Positions 30,160-40,801 of a stretch of DNA of 64,000 bases are shown piece after piece. The notes under the pieces were generated by a model, which ran no database searches, was not told where the DNA came from, and worked only from the letters and a program-made list of their open reading frames with translations. Source of the DNA: a bacterium (GTDB lineage: Bacteria > Calditrichota > Calditrichia > RBG-13-44-9 > J042); the NCBI GenBank assembly GCA_015485355.1, contig WFTQ01000069.1, forward strand, positions 22,241 to 86,240, written 5' to 3'. Every line of letters begins with the position of its first letter. Within the stretch, counting starts at the first letter, position 1. The position numbers and the translations under genes were made by a program.

Positions 30160-32847
30160 ATGAGGAAAGCCGTTTGGGTAATAGTGGCCGTATTGAGTCT
30201 GTCCGTGCTGGCCTGGGGGGCCGATGTCAAGATTGCTCAGGTTCAACAGCCCAAGGACATACCCAGTTTCGTGGGGTATGCACCTAATAAAATTGTGGTC
30301 AAATTCGACGAATCGACGCTGAAGAAATTCGACAGAGGATTGCTTCAGAAGGGGATATTTGGGATTCCGGAGTTAGACGACATTGCCAATTTGTACGATG
30401 TGACCCGTATCCGCCAACAATTTCCAGGTGCCCAGAAGAAATTTTATCGGGGGAAAATCGTCGATTTATCCGGATGGCACAAGGTGTTTTTCCGCACCGA
30501 GGTGGACGTGGAAAAGGTGGTGGAGGCTTTCAAACGGATTCCCGGTGTAATTGATGCTCAGCCGATTGGGATTCACACCGTCTATAGGGTGCCCAACGAC
30601 CCCAACTTTACGGACCAATGGCATCTGGATCAGGCCAACGACGCCGATGTCGATGCACCGGAAGCCTGGGACATTGAAACGGGAAATTCCGACATTATCG
30701 CCGCTATCCTGGACACGGGTGTTCGATATTTTCATAAAGACCTGGGAGGGGCGAATGCTTCCTACAATAATCCCGAAAACGCCCGGGGGAATATGTGGAT
30801 CAACTGGGCGGAAAAGAACGGCACTCCCGGTGTGGATGACGATGGAAACGGCTACATAGATGACTGGATTGGATGGGACTTTGTGGCCAACGAAAGCAGT
30901 TGCTGGTCGGGGGAAGATTGTACCGATCCGGACAACGATCCGCGGGATTTTAACGGTCACGGCACGCATGTGGCGGGAATCGTTGCCGCCATTAACAACA
31001 ATGGCTACGCCGTAGCCTCTCCGGCCGGTGGATGGGCCAACGGCAGCCAGGAAGTGGACGGCAACGGGGTCAAGATTATGGCGTTGCGCATCGGCTGGTC
31101 CGGGCGGTTTTTTATTTTTGAAGTGGGTTATGTATCCATGGATTATGCGGCAGAGGCTTTTTATTATGCCGCCGATAACGGCGCCAAGCTGGCCAATTGC
31201 AGTTGGGGCTCTTCGAACACCGGGGGGCTGGGCGATGCCCTGGACTATTTTATCGCCAGTGGGGGCTTGGTATTCAAAGCGGCCGGCAATGATGACTTAG
31301 ACGACCCCGACTACATGGGCAATCGCACCGATGTCATCAACGTGGCTGCAACCGATGCCAACGACTGTAAAGCCGATTTTTCGAATTACGGAGCCTGGGT
31401 GGATATCTCCGCACCCGGGGATAACATCACCAGTACCTACCACGAAAAAGACGATCCGGAAAACGACTACATCGCTACCATCAGCGGCACTTCCATGGCC
31501 TCTCCGCTGGCGTTAAGTGTGGCCGCGCTAATCTGGTCGCAGAATCCCACCTGGTCGGCCGATCAGGTAAAACAGCATCTGTTCGATACGGCCGATGACA
31601 TCGATGGCTTGTCCTGTAACAGCGCCTATCAGGGCAAACTGGGTGCAGGCCGGGTCAACGCTTTCAATGCGGTGAATGCAGGTGGTGGCCCCGGCGCTCC
31701 TACAGCCGCCTTTACCGCCTCCCCCACTTCGGGTTGCGCACCTTTAACGGTGAATTTCACGGATCAATCCACCGGCGAAATCACCAGCTGGAGTTGGGAC
31801 TTCGGTGACGGTAACACGTCCACGGAACAAAATCCCACGCACACCTATACCGCCGCGGGCACGTATACCGTATCGTTAACGGTAACCGGTCCGGGCGGAT
31901 CGGACACCGAAACCAAGGTGGATTACATATCGGTATATGACAACCCGGTGGCCGACTTCGTGGGCTCCCCCACCTCGGGCGACGCCCCTTTAACGGTGGA
32001 CTTCACCGATCAATCGAGCGGGAATCCCACCTCATGGAGCTGGGACTTTGGCGATGGCAATACATCCACCGCTCAGAATCCCACCCATACCTATAACAAT
32101 CCCGGAACGTATACGGTGACTCTGAGCGTCTCCAACGACTGTGGAAGCGACCAGATGACCAAAGTGGATTATATCACGGTGACCGAGCCGCCCCAGCAGG
32201 CCATGCACGTCAACGATATGGAAGTCATCAAAGAATCCTTCTGGTTTCTGACCCGCGGACGGGCTCGGGTTCAAATTGTGGACGCCGGCGGCAATCCGGT
32301 GGCGGATGCCACCGTCCAGGGCGAATGGACAGAAGGGGCTTCCGGAACGGCCGAATTTACCACCGGTTCCGATGGATGGGGAGAAACCGTGTCCAGCTGG
32401 TACTGGAGCGACCCCACTTACACGTTCTGCGTTACAGACGTCATAAAAACCGGCTGGACGTATGATGCCGCCGCCAACAACATGACGTGTGCCAGTTCCG
32501 ACGGCACCACCTCCGCCAAAGTCGCTACTTTAACCAGCGAAGAGCTGAAAGAAATCGAAACCTCCCTGGGCCATAAACTGCATTACAATTATCCCAATCC
32601 CTTTAATCCGTCGACCACCATTAATTTCTTCCTGCCGGAAGCGGCCCGGGTGCGGGTAGAGATTTACAATGCCCTGGGAGAACGGGTGGCCACCCTGTTG
32701 AACGGTTCATTACCTGCAGGTGCTAAATCGGTGGTCTGGAACGGTCGGGATGACGCCGGCAATACGGTCGGATCCGGTTTCTATTTCTACCGAATCACCA
32801 TCAATAACGAACAAACCTTCAGTCGGAAAATTTTATTAATGAAATAA
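30160..32847 (+). CDS. S8 (subtilisin-like) serine peptidase with two PKD domains and C-terminal sorting domain
   Basis: Triad AAILDTG / NGHGTHVAGI / SGTSMASPLA; two GDGNTST..NPTHTY PKD repeats; NYPNPFNPSTTINFFLPE...GFYFYRITINNEQTFSRKILLMK. Confidence 0.95.
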   Translation: MRKAVWVIVAVLSLSVLAWGADVKIAQVQQPKDIPSFVGYAPNKIVVKFDESTLKKFDRGLLQKGIFGIPELDDIANLYDVTRIRQQFPGAQKKFYRGKIVDLSGWHKVFFRTEVDVEKVVEAFKRIPGVIDAQPIGIHTVYRVPNDPNFTDQWHLDQANDADVDAPEAWDIETGNSDIIAAILDTGVRYFHKDLGGANASYNNPENARGNMWINWAEKNGTPGVDDDGNGYIDDWIGWDFVANESSCWSGEDCTDPDNDPRDFNGHGTHVAGIVAAINNNGYAVASPAGGWANGSQEVDGNGVKIMALRIGWSGRFFIFEVGYVSMDYAAEAFYYAADNGAKLANCSWGSSNTGGLGDALDYFIASGGLVFKAAGNDDLDDPDYMGNRTDVINVAATDANDCKADFSNYGAWVDISAPGDNITSTYHEKDDPENDYIATISGTSMASPLALSVAALIWSQNPTWSADQVKQHLFDTADDIDGLSCNSAYQGKLGAGRVNAFNAVNAGGGPGAPTAAFTASPTSGCAPLTVNFTDQSTGEITSWSWDFGDGNTSTEQNPTHTYTAAGTYTVSLTVTGPGGSDTETKVDYISVYDNPVADFVGSPTSGDAPLTVDFTDQSSGNPTSWSWDFGDGNTSTAQNPTHTYNNPGTYTVTLSVSNDCGSDQMTKVDYITVTEPPQQAMHVNDMEVIKESFWFLTRGRARVQIVDAGGNPVADATVQGEWTEGASGTAEFTTGSDGWGETVSSWYWSDPTYTFCVTDVIKTGWTYDAAANNMTCASSDGTTSAKVATLTSEELKEIETSLGHKLHYNYPNPFNPSTTINFFLPEAARVRVEIYNALGERVATLLNGSLPAGAKSVVWNGRDDAGNTVGSGFYFYRITINNEQTFSRKILLMK

Positions 32848-32861
32848 GGTGCAGCCCGATA

Positions 32862-32893
32862 AATGGGTGTCGGTGCATACCGGCACCCATTTT
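32862..32893 (+). terminator. Terminator after S8 peptidase
   Basis: AATGGGTGTCGGT-GCAT-ACCGGCACCCATT followed by TTGTT. Confidence 0.65.
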
Positions 32894-32909
32894 GTTAGAT
32901 GGAGGTTTT

Positions 32910-33164
32910 ATGAAGCGTTTACAGATCGCCGTGTATGACAAGGATGAAAGCGAGCCTCGCTTCAGGGTGAAAATCCCCGCCCTGGTGGAATGGCTGGATG
33001 AGGGCTTTATTCCGGAAGCCGTCCAAAAACGGCTGGAACGGCAGGGCGTTTCCATTTCCAAACTCATCGAGAAACTTCAATCGGCCCGCATTCCCGGCCC
33101 CCTTCTGGAAGTGGAGGATCAGGAAAATCGCATTGTTATCACCTTGATCGAGGAGGGCGACTGA
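32910..33164 (+). CDS. Small hypothetical protein
   Basis: ATG at 32910 preceded by TGGAGG; 84 aa, non-overlapping. Confidence 0.6.
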   Translation: MKRLQIAVYDKDESEPRFRVKIPALVEWLDEGFIPEAVQKRLERQGVSISKLIEKLQSARIPGPLLEVEDQENRIVITLIEEGD

Positions 33165-33178
33165 ACCGACCTTGAATT

Positions 33179-35290
33179 CTATCGCTTGATAAGCACCCCT
33201 TTTTTACTCAGACCGTTCATAAACAGGTAAGCCTTTTGAGAAGGGAATGCCGCCGTGAGGTGAACGACCCGGATCACCCCCTCCACCCCGGAATCGGGAA
33301 GCAACTCCCGGGTAACACTGGGCGCATTTTTCAAAAAAGCTTCGTTGAAGAATACCTGGGGATCGTTTTTTTGCACCGGCATAAACTGGATGTTGACGTC
33401 ACGAATTTCTGAATAAAAATGCGTTCCGTAAGAGATGTCGGTCGTCAGGATTTCATCTCCATATTCCACCAGCCCTCGCAGTTCGGAAATTTCACTAAAA
33501 TGAACCGGTACCCCCAATTCCGGATTATTGCTGCCGGTTCTTCCGGGCAAAATGGCAATGCATCCGGCCGACCGAACCCGGGGATGATGGACGATCTTTC
33601 CGATGGCGCGGGCGATCGTCTGTTTGTCGGAAAAATTTTTATACGCCGCAGAATCCACAAAAATCAAATATTCGCTGCCCTCGCGGGTCTTTCCGGTGGT
33701 CAAACAAATGTTATTCTCGATAATGACATCTTTTTGTTTATATCGGGGGATTTTGACCTCCTGCAGGGCCTCGGAGAAAATCTGTGCTCGGGATTGTAAG
33801 ATATAAAACCGGAAACGCCCCTGATCATCCATCGTGCCGGCAAATTCGATATCCACCGGATATCCAAATGCCTCTTCCAGAGCACGAAACATCTTCTTCA
33901 TCTCCGCCGGGAAGCTGATCCCCTTCCATTTGGGATAGGACAAAATATTATGAAAATCGATCACGATATTGTCCCATTTGCGTTTTTCCGGGGTGCCTTC
34001 GAAGATGATCTCGTGTTGACTGGACAGGGGTCGTAAAAATCCATCTTTAAGCACCGCGAAGAAGGGATAGACCAGTTCATAGAATTTTCCGGAATATTTG
34101 GCCGCCCAGCTGGCCGGGATATGAACGATTTCGTTTCTCTGCAGGTCTAAACAATCCATGGTACTCTGGGTCATTTTCTGTTTCCGGTAAGGATCCCGTT
34201 CCGGGAAAAACCCGGGAATCGACAGAGACACTTCGTAGGCCCGATTGCGTTCCACGGCCCGAGTTCCCAATCCGACCACCAGACGGACCACCCCGTCTTC
34301 CTGCCGAATGCGAGGCGATAAGATATAGATCAGATTCCGGCTGAATCCTACTCCCGCAAATACCGGGGCGAACAATCGGCGACGTTGCATTTTACCGGTT
34401 ATCGGGTCCGGGAATACCACATCAAACTTCCGCCCAATCACTTTTTGCAGCAGAATTCCCATCTGCTCATCCCGGCGTAAAAATCCCATTTTCAGGCGAT
34501 AAATAATCGCGTCGGGATTAAAGACACTGCGCCAGATCATCTTAATGGCCCGTTCCAGGGCGGCCAGCCGCTCCTCACGAGGACCTTCATTGGCCAAAAA
34601 ATAACTGGCATATTTGCCGGCAAACGAAGCATCGGGATTATCTTCCAGCTTGCTCGAAGAACGCACAATAATGGGCCGGTGCACTTCATCGATAATATAT
34701 TCCAGATATCGGATCACCCGGGGCGGCATTTGCGCCTCCAGAAAATCTTTTTCCAACTCTTCCTGCACGGCCATGATCTTTTCAAAGGCTTCATACTTCA
34801 AACGCCGATATTTCCCCAGGGTGCGCTCGTTCAGCCGCAAAAATTCCAACAGCAAGTTCGACCCCAGATAGTACGACCGGGGCTTGAAGATGGGCATCTG
34901 GATGTCATATTGTTCACGGACTTTCGGATGGGTCAGTACCGCATAGGCCGCCTCCATGCCCAGAGCCTTTAACCCGATGGTCCCCTGACCAAACTGGCGC
35001 AAAACCATCACGATCAACTGATCCACATTGCGATATTCAATTAAGATTTTGCGAATACTGGGGATTTTCAAACGCTTGTCCCCTACCAGAAACTCCACCA
35101 GCATCTTTTTCAGAAATAAACGATCTTTCGGTGAACGGGGCGAATAGCCCGCCCGTTGCAATAAACCCCAGATCTTTTTCTTGATCTCCGCAACCGGTTC
35201 ACCGCGATGTTCCTGAATCAAACGGCGAATCTTGTTCTGCAGTTTATGGATATCGATTTGAACCGGGGATTCTTTTACATCCATCCACAT
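33179..35290 (-). CDS. PEP/pyruvate-binding (PPDK_N-like) domain protein
   Basis: PIIVRSSSKLEDNPDASFAGKYASYFL; VDIEFAGTMDDQGRFRFYILQSRAQ. Confidence 0.8.
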   Translation of the reverse strand: MWMDVKESPVQIDIHKLQNKIRRLIQEHRGEPVAEIKKKIWGLLQRAGYSPRSPKDRLFLKKMLVEFLVGDKRLKIPSIRKILIEYRNVDQLIVMVLRQFGQGTIGLKALGMEAAYAVLTHPKVREQYDIQMPIFKPRSYYLGSNLLLEFLRLNERTLGKYRRLKYEAFEKIMAVQEELEKDFLEAQMPPRVIRYLEYIIDEVHRPIIVRSSSKLEDNPDASFAGKYASYFLANEGPREERLAALERAIKMIWRSVFNPDAIIYRLKMGFLRRDEQMGILLQKVIGRKFDVVFPDPITGKMQRRRLFAPVFAGVGFSRNLIYILSPRIRQEDGVVRLVVGLGTRAVERNRAYEVSLSIPGFFPERDPYRKQKMTQSTMDCLDLQRNEIVHIPASWAAKYSGKFYELVYPFFAVLKDGFLRPLSSQHEIIFEGTPEKRKWDNIVIDFHNILSYPKWKGISFPAEMKKMFRALEEAFGYPVDIEFAGTMDDQGRFRFYILQSRAQIFSEALQEVKIPRYKQKDVIIENNICLTTGKTREGSEYLIFVDSAAYKNFSDKQTIARAIGKIVHHPRVRSAGCIAILPGRTGSNNPELGVPVHFSEISELRGLVEYGDEILTTDISYGTHFYSEIRDVNIQFMPVQKNDPQVFFNEAFLKNAPSVTRELLPDSGVEGVIRVVHLTAAFPSQKAYLFMNGLSKKGVLIKR

Positions 35291-35682
35291 GCTTCCTTCC
35301 GACCTCGTTATTGATAGGGTCCAAAGCCGTCGGCGACCATTGTATCATTTATATTCATCCATGTACCATTTTGCTCCGGCCGGATTTCCCCTTACGATCT
35401 CGCATGGTTTGCAGGACGACGGTGGGGTTTAGAATCAGCCGGCGAAGGGGATTCCGGGCCGCCGTTCCACGAGGAGGTTTTCCCCTCCAAATCCCGGATG
35501 CATTCATGCGTACCAATCGGACTTTCCATTTCCGAATCCCGATGTTTACTCCCGGATCAATGTTCCCGCGAATGGCATCCCCATGGTATACCGAAACGCC
35601 CCGGGGGCGATAATGACAACAAAAAGACCGCCTCTTCACGCGATCCCCCGGCAGAATCCACATCGTCGCCCTGCCCGTTTGT

Positions 35683-36384
35683 CTATAAATCCAGATCCTC
35701 ACGAAGAGCCTGGGTCCGCCGTGAGGGCCACACCTGCATAAAATATTCGATGGCCGCATTTTGCCAATAGCCCCCGTGGGCGGATTGCAACCTTTGCCAC
35801 AATTCCAGCTGAGACTGATGGCAATGGATGGCCTGTATTTTAATTTTCAGATAGTCTTCCACGGCAATAGCATGGGTAATATCGGTGTGAGGGATGGGAA
35901 ACAGAGGCCGATTGGGGATGCGCTCGGCCTGCCGGGCGTCCAACCCAAAATAAAACAGTCGTACGTTCACATCCAAACGCTGCACGGCATTCCGACACCA
36001 GCGGGCCACCGCAATGTGATCGGGATGCCCGGAAATGCCGCTATCGTGAAAGGTGATGATAATATCCGGAACCCGGCGCCGGATTTCTCGGGCCACGACG
36101 GTTTCGCCTTCCTGATACGAGATGGTATTCAGTTGCCCGTCGGGGTAGTTTAACAAGGTTATCGATTGTATTCCCAGTGTTTCGGCGGCACACTCTAATT
36201 CCCGCCGGCGCATTTCAGCTTTTTCTTCCGGAGCAAGGGTCTTACAAATTCCTAAACTCCCCGCTTCTCCCCGGGTCAAAGTTAATAAGTCCACCCGATG
36301 GCCCGCCCGGGCATATCTTGCCAGGGTACCCCCGGGACCGTAAGACTCATCATCCGGATGAGCAAATATGGCCAGAATTCGCAT
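35683..36384 (-). CDS. PIG-L family deacetylase
   Basis: MRILAIFAHPDDESYGPGGTLARYARAGHRVDLLTLTRGEAGSLG; SGHPDHIAVARW. Confidence 0.92.
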   Translation of the reverse strand: MRILAIFAHPDDESYGPGGTLARYARAGHRVDLLTLTRGEAGSLGICKTLAPEEKAEMRRRELECAAETLGIQSITLLNYPDGQLNTISYQEGETVVAREIRRRVPDIIITFHDSGISGHPDHIAVARWCRNAVQRLDVNVRLFYFGLDARQAERIPNRPLFPIPHTDITHAIAVEDYLKIKIQAIHCHQSQLELWQRLQSAHGGYWQNAAIEYFMQVWPSRRTQALREDLDL

Positions 36385-36479
36385 TGGAGTTATTTCCCGA
36401 ATCACCCCGAAGAAAAATGGAACTATCAGAAAAACATTTACTTATTTGCGTACCTTTTCGGCACCCACCGTTTAATTAC

Positions 36480-36508
36480 TTGACAAATCAATATACAAAA
36501 TATAAATT
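36480..36508 (+). promoter_or_regulatory. Promoter of the CsgG-like gene
   Basis: TTGACA followed by AT-rich -10 candidates (N15-TATAAA or N17-TAAATT). Confidence 0.5.
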
Positions 36509-36640
36509 GTTAAACCTTAAATTTGTAAAAAATTTGTCATGGAAATCTCGAGGAATGGATCACGTCAAAATACTCATTTTTTAATAGGATGCTCCGAGAA
36601 CCAAAGAGGTAAACGATACAAATTCCTGGAGGTCATTTTT

Positions 36641-37378
36641 ATGAAAAAACTAATAGGTACCATTGTTCTTTTTTCTTTTTCTCTCCAAATCCTCCTCCCG
36701 GGCTACTTGTGGAGCATGGGGATGGAAAAGGACAAGATCACCATTGCCATTATGGATTTTATGAATACTTCCGGTAAAAAGGATTATGATTATCTTCAGA
36801 AAGCCATTCCGGAGGCTTTGATCACCCGATTGGCCAAAAGCGGTAAACTGACCATTGTGGAACGAAGCCGCCTGGAGGATGCCCTGAAAGAGATGAATTT
36901 GAGTTTTGCCGGGATCGTGGATCAGAGCAAGGCGGTTGAGCTTGGTCGTGCCGTAGGGGCCAACGCCATTCTGGTAGGCAGTTTTCTGGAAATCGGGGGT
37001 CTTATTCGCCTTAACGCCCGCCTAATTGATGTAGAAACCAGCAAGGTCTTAAAGGCCGAAGTGGTGCAGGGGAATGTGGGGCGCCAGATATTTCAGCTGA
37101 TGGACGATCTGGCCGCCGGCATTGAGCGCGAGTTACTGGGAGAACCGAAACCGCCCAAAAAGGCGGTAAAGAAACCCGCTCCGATCAAACCGACCAAAAA
37201 GCCGATCGCCCGGCGACCCGTTCGACCGATGAAAAAGACCGGCGGCGGCAATACCATGCTGTACATCCTTGGAGGAGCGGCATTAATCGGTGGCGGTATT
37301 GTGGCCTTGGCCATATTAGGGAATAAGAAAAACCAGCAGGAAACAGCCCAGGTTGAAATCGTTGTACCCTTGGATTGA
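36641..37378 (+). CDS. CsgG/HfaB-like secreted protein with C-terminal TM segment
   Basis: ITIAIMDFMNTSGKKDYDYLQKAIPEALITRLAKSGKLTIVERSRLEDALKEM...AVGANAILVGSFLEIGG. Confidence 0.78.
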   Translation: MKKLIGTIVLFSFSLQILLPGYLWSMGMEKDKITIAIMDFMNTSGKKDYDYLQKAIPEALITRLAKSGKLTIVERSRLEDALKEMNLSFAGIVDQSKAVELGRAVGANAILVGSFLEIGGLIRLNARLIDVETSKVLKAEVVQGNVGRQIFQLMDDLAAGIERELLGEPKPPKKAVKKPAPIKPTKKPIARRPVRPMKKTGGGNTMLYILGGAALIGGGIVALAILGNKKNQQETAQVEIVVPLD

Positions 37379-37402
37379 CCATGATCAAGTAAGGAGGAAA
37401 GC

Positions 37403-38419
37403 ATGCGTTTCTATCGATACATCACCTTAGTGGGCATGGGGCTGGCTGCCCTTGCTTTTCTTTTTATCGGCTGCACGGGGGAGGCAAACCCTTCTCAGGC
37501 GGAAACCCACATTCCGGTTCAGCTGGGAATTCAACTGGAAAACAAGTTAGGAACGGTCGTGGGTCCCACCGGATCCGGCAGAAACGTAAACGCCGTGGAA
37601 ATTGAAATCAGCGGCGAGGGATTGGAGTCTTCCATTCAAAAGAAACTGGATATCATTGATGCGGGAGATCGCACCGAAGCTCGAGGAACCTTTGAGTTAC
37701 CGCTGGGAAACAAAGACATCTACATCCTGGCTTCCCTGATTGCCGGGAACCTGCGCTTTGAATTGTTTGAAGGTTTTAAATCCATCTCGGTGGAAAGTGG
37801 CATGAAGCCGGTTCTGGTACCTTTACAGGAAAATACCGACGATGAGGAGCTGGATTACTACCACAGCACCTCCTTTGATGCTCAGGTTACCGGTTATGCG
37901 GGGACGATATATGCCGCATTGTTTGATTATTCGGGTTTGCCGGGGGTTTTGCTGAAGACCATCGGAATATATGCCAGCTGGCAAGGAAACCCGGGCGCTA
38001 TTCAAATCTTCGTCGACGACGACTTCGACCCTGCCACTCCCCGATTTATCAGTGAGCCCTTATCCCCTCCGGCCAACGCCGATGAATTCCAATGGCGTTT
38101 CTGGGATTTGAACTGGGATCCCCCGGTCAGCGGAGTCTTCAATGGCGCCCTAATCGTGGGTATTCTGTATTACAGCGGTGAATATCCGGCCATCGGATAC
38201 GACACCAGCAATCCGTCCGGATTGTCCGTATTTTACGACCCTATTGATGCAAGCTGGTATACAGCTCAGGACGGTGATTTTGCTATTTCCATCATCCTTC
38301 ATTTCCCCGTGCAGCAACCCAGCACCAAACGGCGCTCCCTTTCCAACAACCCAACCATCAAAATGAAACCTTTTACCGGAAAACCCCTGCGCCTTTCGCC
38401 CGTATCGCCGATGCCGTGA
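37403..38419 (+). CDS. Hypothetical lipoprotein
   Basis: N-terminal hydrophobic segment followed by lipobox-like LFIGC. Confidence 0.7.
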   Translation: MRFYRYITLVGMGLAALAFLFIGCTGEANPSQAETHIPVQLGIQLENKLGTVVGPTGSGRNVNAVEIEISGEGLESSIQKKLDIIDAGDRTEARGTFELPLGNKDIYILASLIAGNLRFELFEGFKSISVESGMKPVLVPLQENTDDEELDYYHSTSFDAQVTGYAGTIYAALFDYSGLPGVLLKTIGIYASWQGNPGAIQIFVDDDFDPATPRFISEPLSPPANADEFQWRFWDLNWDPPVSGVFNGALIVGILYYSGEYPAIGYDTSNPSGLSVFYDPIDASWYTAQDGDFAISIILHFPVQQPSTKRRSLSNNPTIKMKPFTGKPLRLSPVSPMP

Positions 38420-38443
38420 TCCGTTTACTCAGCGTGCTTTTTC

Positions 38444-38470
38444 GGGGGATAACCTAATGGGTTATCCCCT
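38444..38470 (+). terminator. Strong hairpin downstream of lipoprotein gene
   Basis: GGGGATAACC-TAATG-GGTTATCCCC perfect 10-bp stem; weak U tract. Confidence 0.5.
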
Positions 38471-38662
38471 TCCTGTTATCCGCTTGCCGGCTTCTGTTTA
38501 CCAACCGTTTACCCTTCCCTGCACGCCTTCTGCGGCCGGTAAGAAAGGTCTGTTTTGACTTTCAAAACAGCCCTCCACAAGCCGTTCCGGTACAAAAGCA
38601 AACGGCCCCAACAGAGCGCCTCGGATTGGCCGTTTCCGCATAAGCAGGCACATACCAAGCGC

Positions 38663-40603
38663 TCATTCAACATAAACGATAATCAGGGTAATATCATCCT
38701 GGAAGGCGGAACGACGGGCAAAACGGCGCAGTGCCTGAAGCACCTGATTCTTTAATTCCCGGGGCGATTTACCTTTGTTTTTACGTATTAAATCGATCAA
38801 CCGCTTTTCTCCAAACTCTTCTCCTGCGGCATTCTTTAATTCGGTGATCCCGTCTGTATAAAAGACCAGATAGTCTCCGGATTCCAGCGGAATGGTCTTC
38901 TGCACATAGCTCTGGTCGCGTAAAAATCCCAGTACCGTTCCTCCCTCCATCAGCTGTTCGATTTTGCCGTTTTTGCGGAAATGAAACGGGGGATTATGGC
39001 CGGCATTGCAATAGGTCAGCTGTTTCGATTCCGGATCGATCACCCCGAAAAAGAAAGTGGTAAAATAGCCTTCGGTTGTGGTTTCCACCAGAAAGTTGTT
39101 TAAATGAGCGACTATTTCTGATACTTCCCAGATTTCTTTCAACAGACTTTTAAAACCGGCATACACCATTGCCATCAAAATGGCCCCCGGAGCCCCCTTA
39201 CCAGACACATCTCCAATGGCCAATCCCAGTTGGTTTCCCTTAATCCGGAACAAATCGTACAAGTCGCCGCCCACAATCAGGCTGGGAAGGTTCAGTACAT
39301 CGATCTGTAGACCGGGGAAACGGGGAGGTCGCTGAGGCAATAAGGCTTGTTGCAAGCTGGAGGCCACCAACAATTCACTTTCCAGCTTTTTCTTTTTCAG
39401 GGAATCTTCATACAGTTGGGCATTGGCAATGGCAATGGAGGCCAAGCTGGCCAGGGAGGTGAGCAGCTCTAAATCCGCATGCGTATAATGATTCGGTTGA
39501 TCGCTTTCCAGCACCAGAACCCCGATAACCTTTTCTCCGCTAAACAGCGGGATGGTCAACTGAGAGCGAGTCTCTTTGCGCAGCGAATAATAATGGGGAT
39601 CTTTGCGGACATCCGGGATGATACTGCTTTTACGGGTACGAATGACCCAACCGGCGATTCCCTGATCCAATTTTAAAGGAACCTTGTCCAGCAGTTTTCG
39701 ATCGTAGCCCCGGGTGACCATGTGGCGTAATATGCCCTTATCCTGGTCGGTGATGAAAATGGCGGCGGCATTGTAGGAGACCAGGCGGGCGGCGGAGTCG
39801 ATGATCTGTTCCAGTACCCCCCGGAAATTCAGTGTGGAACTAATTTTCTTGGAAATTTCCAACAACAATTCATTCTGCAGGGATTTCCGTTTGGTTTCCG
39901 AATGAATGGCCGCATTTTCCAGAACGTTGGTCATTTTCTGAAACAACCCGCAAAGGGAATCGTGTAACTCGCGGGTCTGAATGTAATAGGCAGCGGCATT
40001 GTGAAACGCCAGCAACCCCCATATCTTACCGTTAAGCGACAGTGCCACCAAATAGCGAAAATCGGAGACCGGCAGCATGCGGGTAAGTCGCTTACATTGC
40101 CCAAAATGGGACTCCAGCCGGGAGGTCTCGATAAACTGAAAGGGATGCTGAAACACTCGACAACGAGAACGCTTCGGCGAATAACTAAACCGTTTGTGTA
40201 GGCCTTTTATTCCTCGAGGGTTGTTCTGAAGTTCAAAGGTGCGTTCTTTATAAATCCAGAAAGCATATCGGTCTTTGCCGAAGGCTTTATCCAGGTAAAA
40301 CACGATTTTTTTCACCAGGCGGTCGTATTCGATAAGGGTATTCAACTCCCGGTTAAAAGTTTCGACAATGCGTCGGAAACGATACACCCGGCGATAAAAC
40401 TGATGATCGACAAACCGATGCAACCATCCCTGCAAACGCGAATGCACCAGCAACACCATTAAAATCGTAACCAGGAAGGACACGTAGGGCCAGTTTTTCT
40501 GGCCGGCAATGGAACCCAACCGGTAAATACCGCCATAGAGGATGGAATACGACACCAGCTGAAACGTGAAGACGAGCAGCTTCCTGGTAAACGATGACTT
40601 CAT
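38663..40603 (-). CDS. GAF-domain SpoIIE/PP2C-like serine phosphatase
   Basis: GAF (GIAGWVIRTRKSSIIPDVRKDPHYYSLR...IPLFSGEKVIGVLVLES) and SpoIIE (VGGDLYDLFRI, GDVSGKGAPGAILMAM, YCNAGHNPP, FYTDGITE). Confidence 0.92.
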   Translation of the reverse strand: MKSSFTRKLLVFTFQLVSYSILYGGIYRLGSIAGQKNWPYVSFLVTILMVLLVHSRLQGWLHRFVDHQFYRRVYRFRRIVETFNRELNTLIEYDRLVKKIVFYLDKAFGKDRYAFWIYKERTFELQNNPRGIKGLHKRFSYSPKRSRCRVFQHPFQFIETSRLESHFGQCKRLTRMLPVSDFRYLVALSLNGKIWGLLAFHNAAAYYIQTRELHDSLCGLFQKMTNVLENAAIHSETKRKSLQNELLLEISKKISSTLNFRGVLEQIIDSAARLVSYNAAAIFITDQDKGILRHMVTRGYDRKLLDKVPLKLDQGIAGWVIRTRKSSIIPDVRKDPHYYSLRKETRSQLTIPLFSGEKVIGVLVLESDQPNHYTHADLELLTSLASLASIAIANAQLYEDSLKKKKLESELLVASSLQQALLPQRPPRFPGLQIDVLNLPSLIVGGDLYDLFRIKGNQLGLAIGDVSGKGAPGAILMAMVYAGFKSLLKEIWEVSEIVAHLNNFLVETTTEGYFTTFFFGVIDPESKQLTYCNAGHNPPFHFRKNGKIEQLMEGGTVLGFLRDQSYVQKTIPLESGDYLVFYTDGITELKNAAGEEFGEKRLIDLIRKNKGKSPRELKNQVLQALRRFARRSAFQDDITLIIVYVE

Positions 40604-40801
40604 CCATTCATTTCCTGCATAGGTAATTGAAAATATAGATATTGCCCAAATGGAAAAGCAAGGCTTTCCCATTTTCATCGCGAAGGGACAGCGGGTAAAA
40701 AATTGGTCCGGAGAATTCTTTTCTAACCGTTTTTTGATTAATTTTAAACATCTTTCAATGACGGGCGAAAATAAGGTTGTTCCAAACGGATCTTCATTTG
40801 C

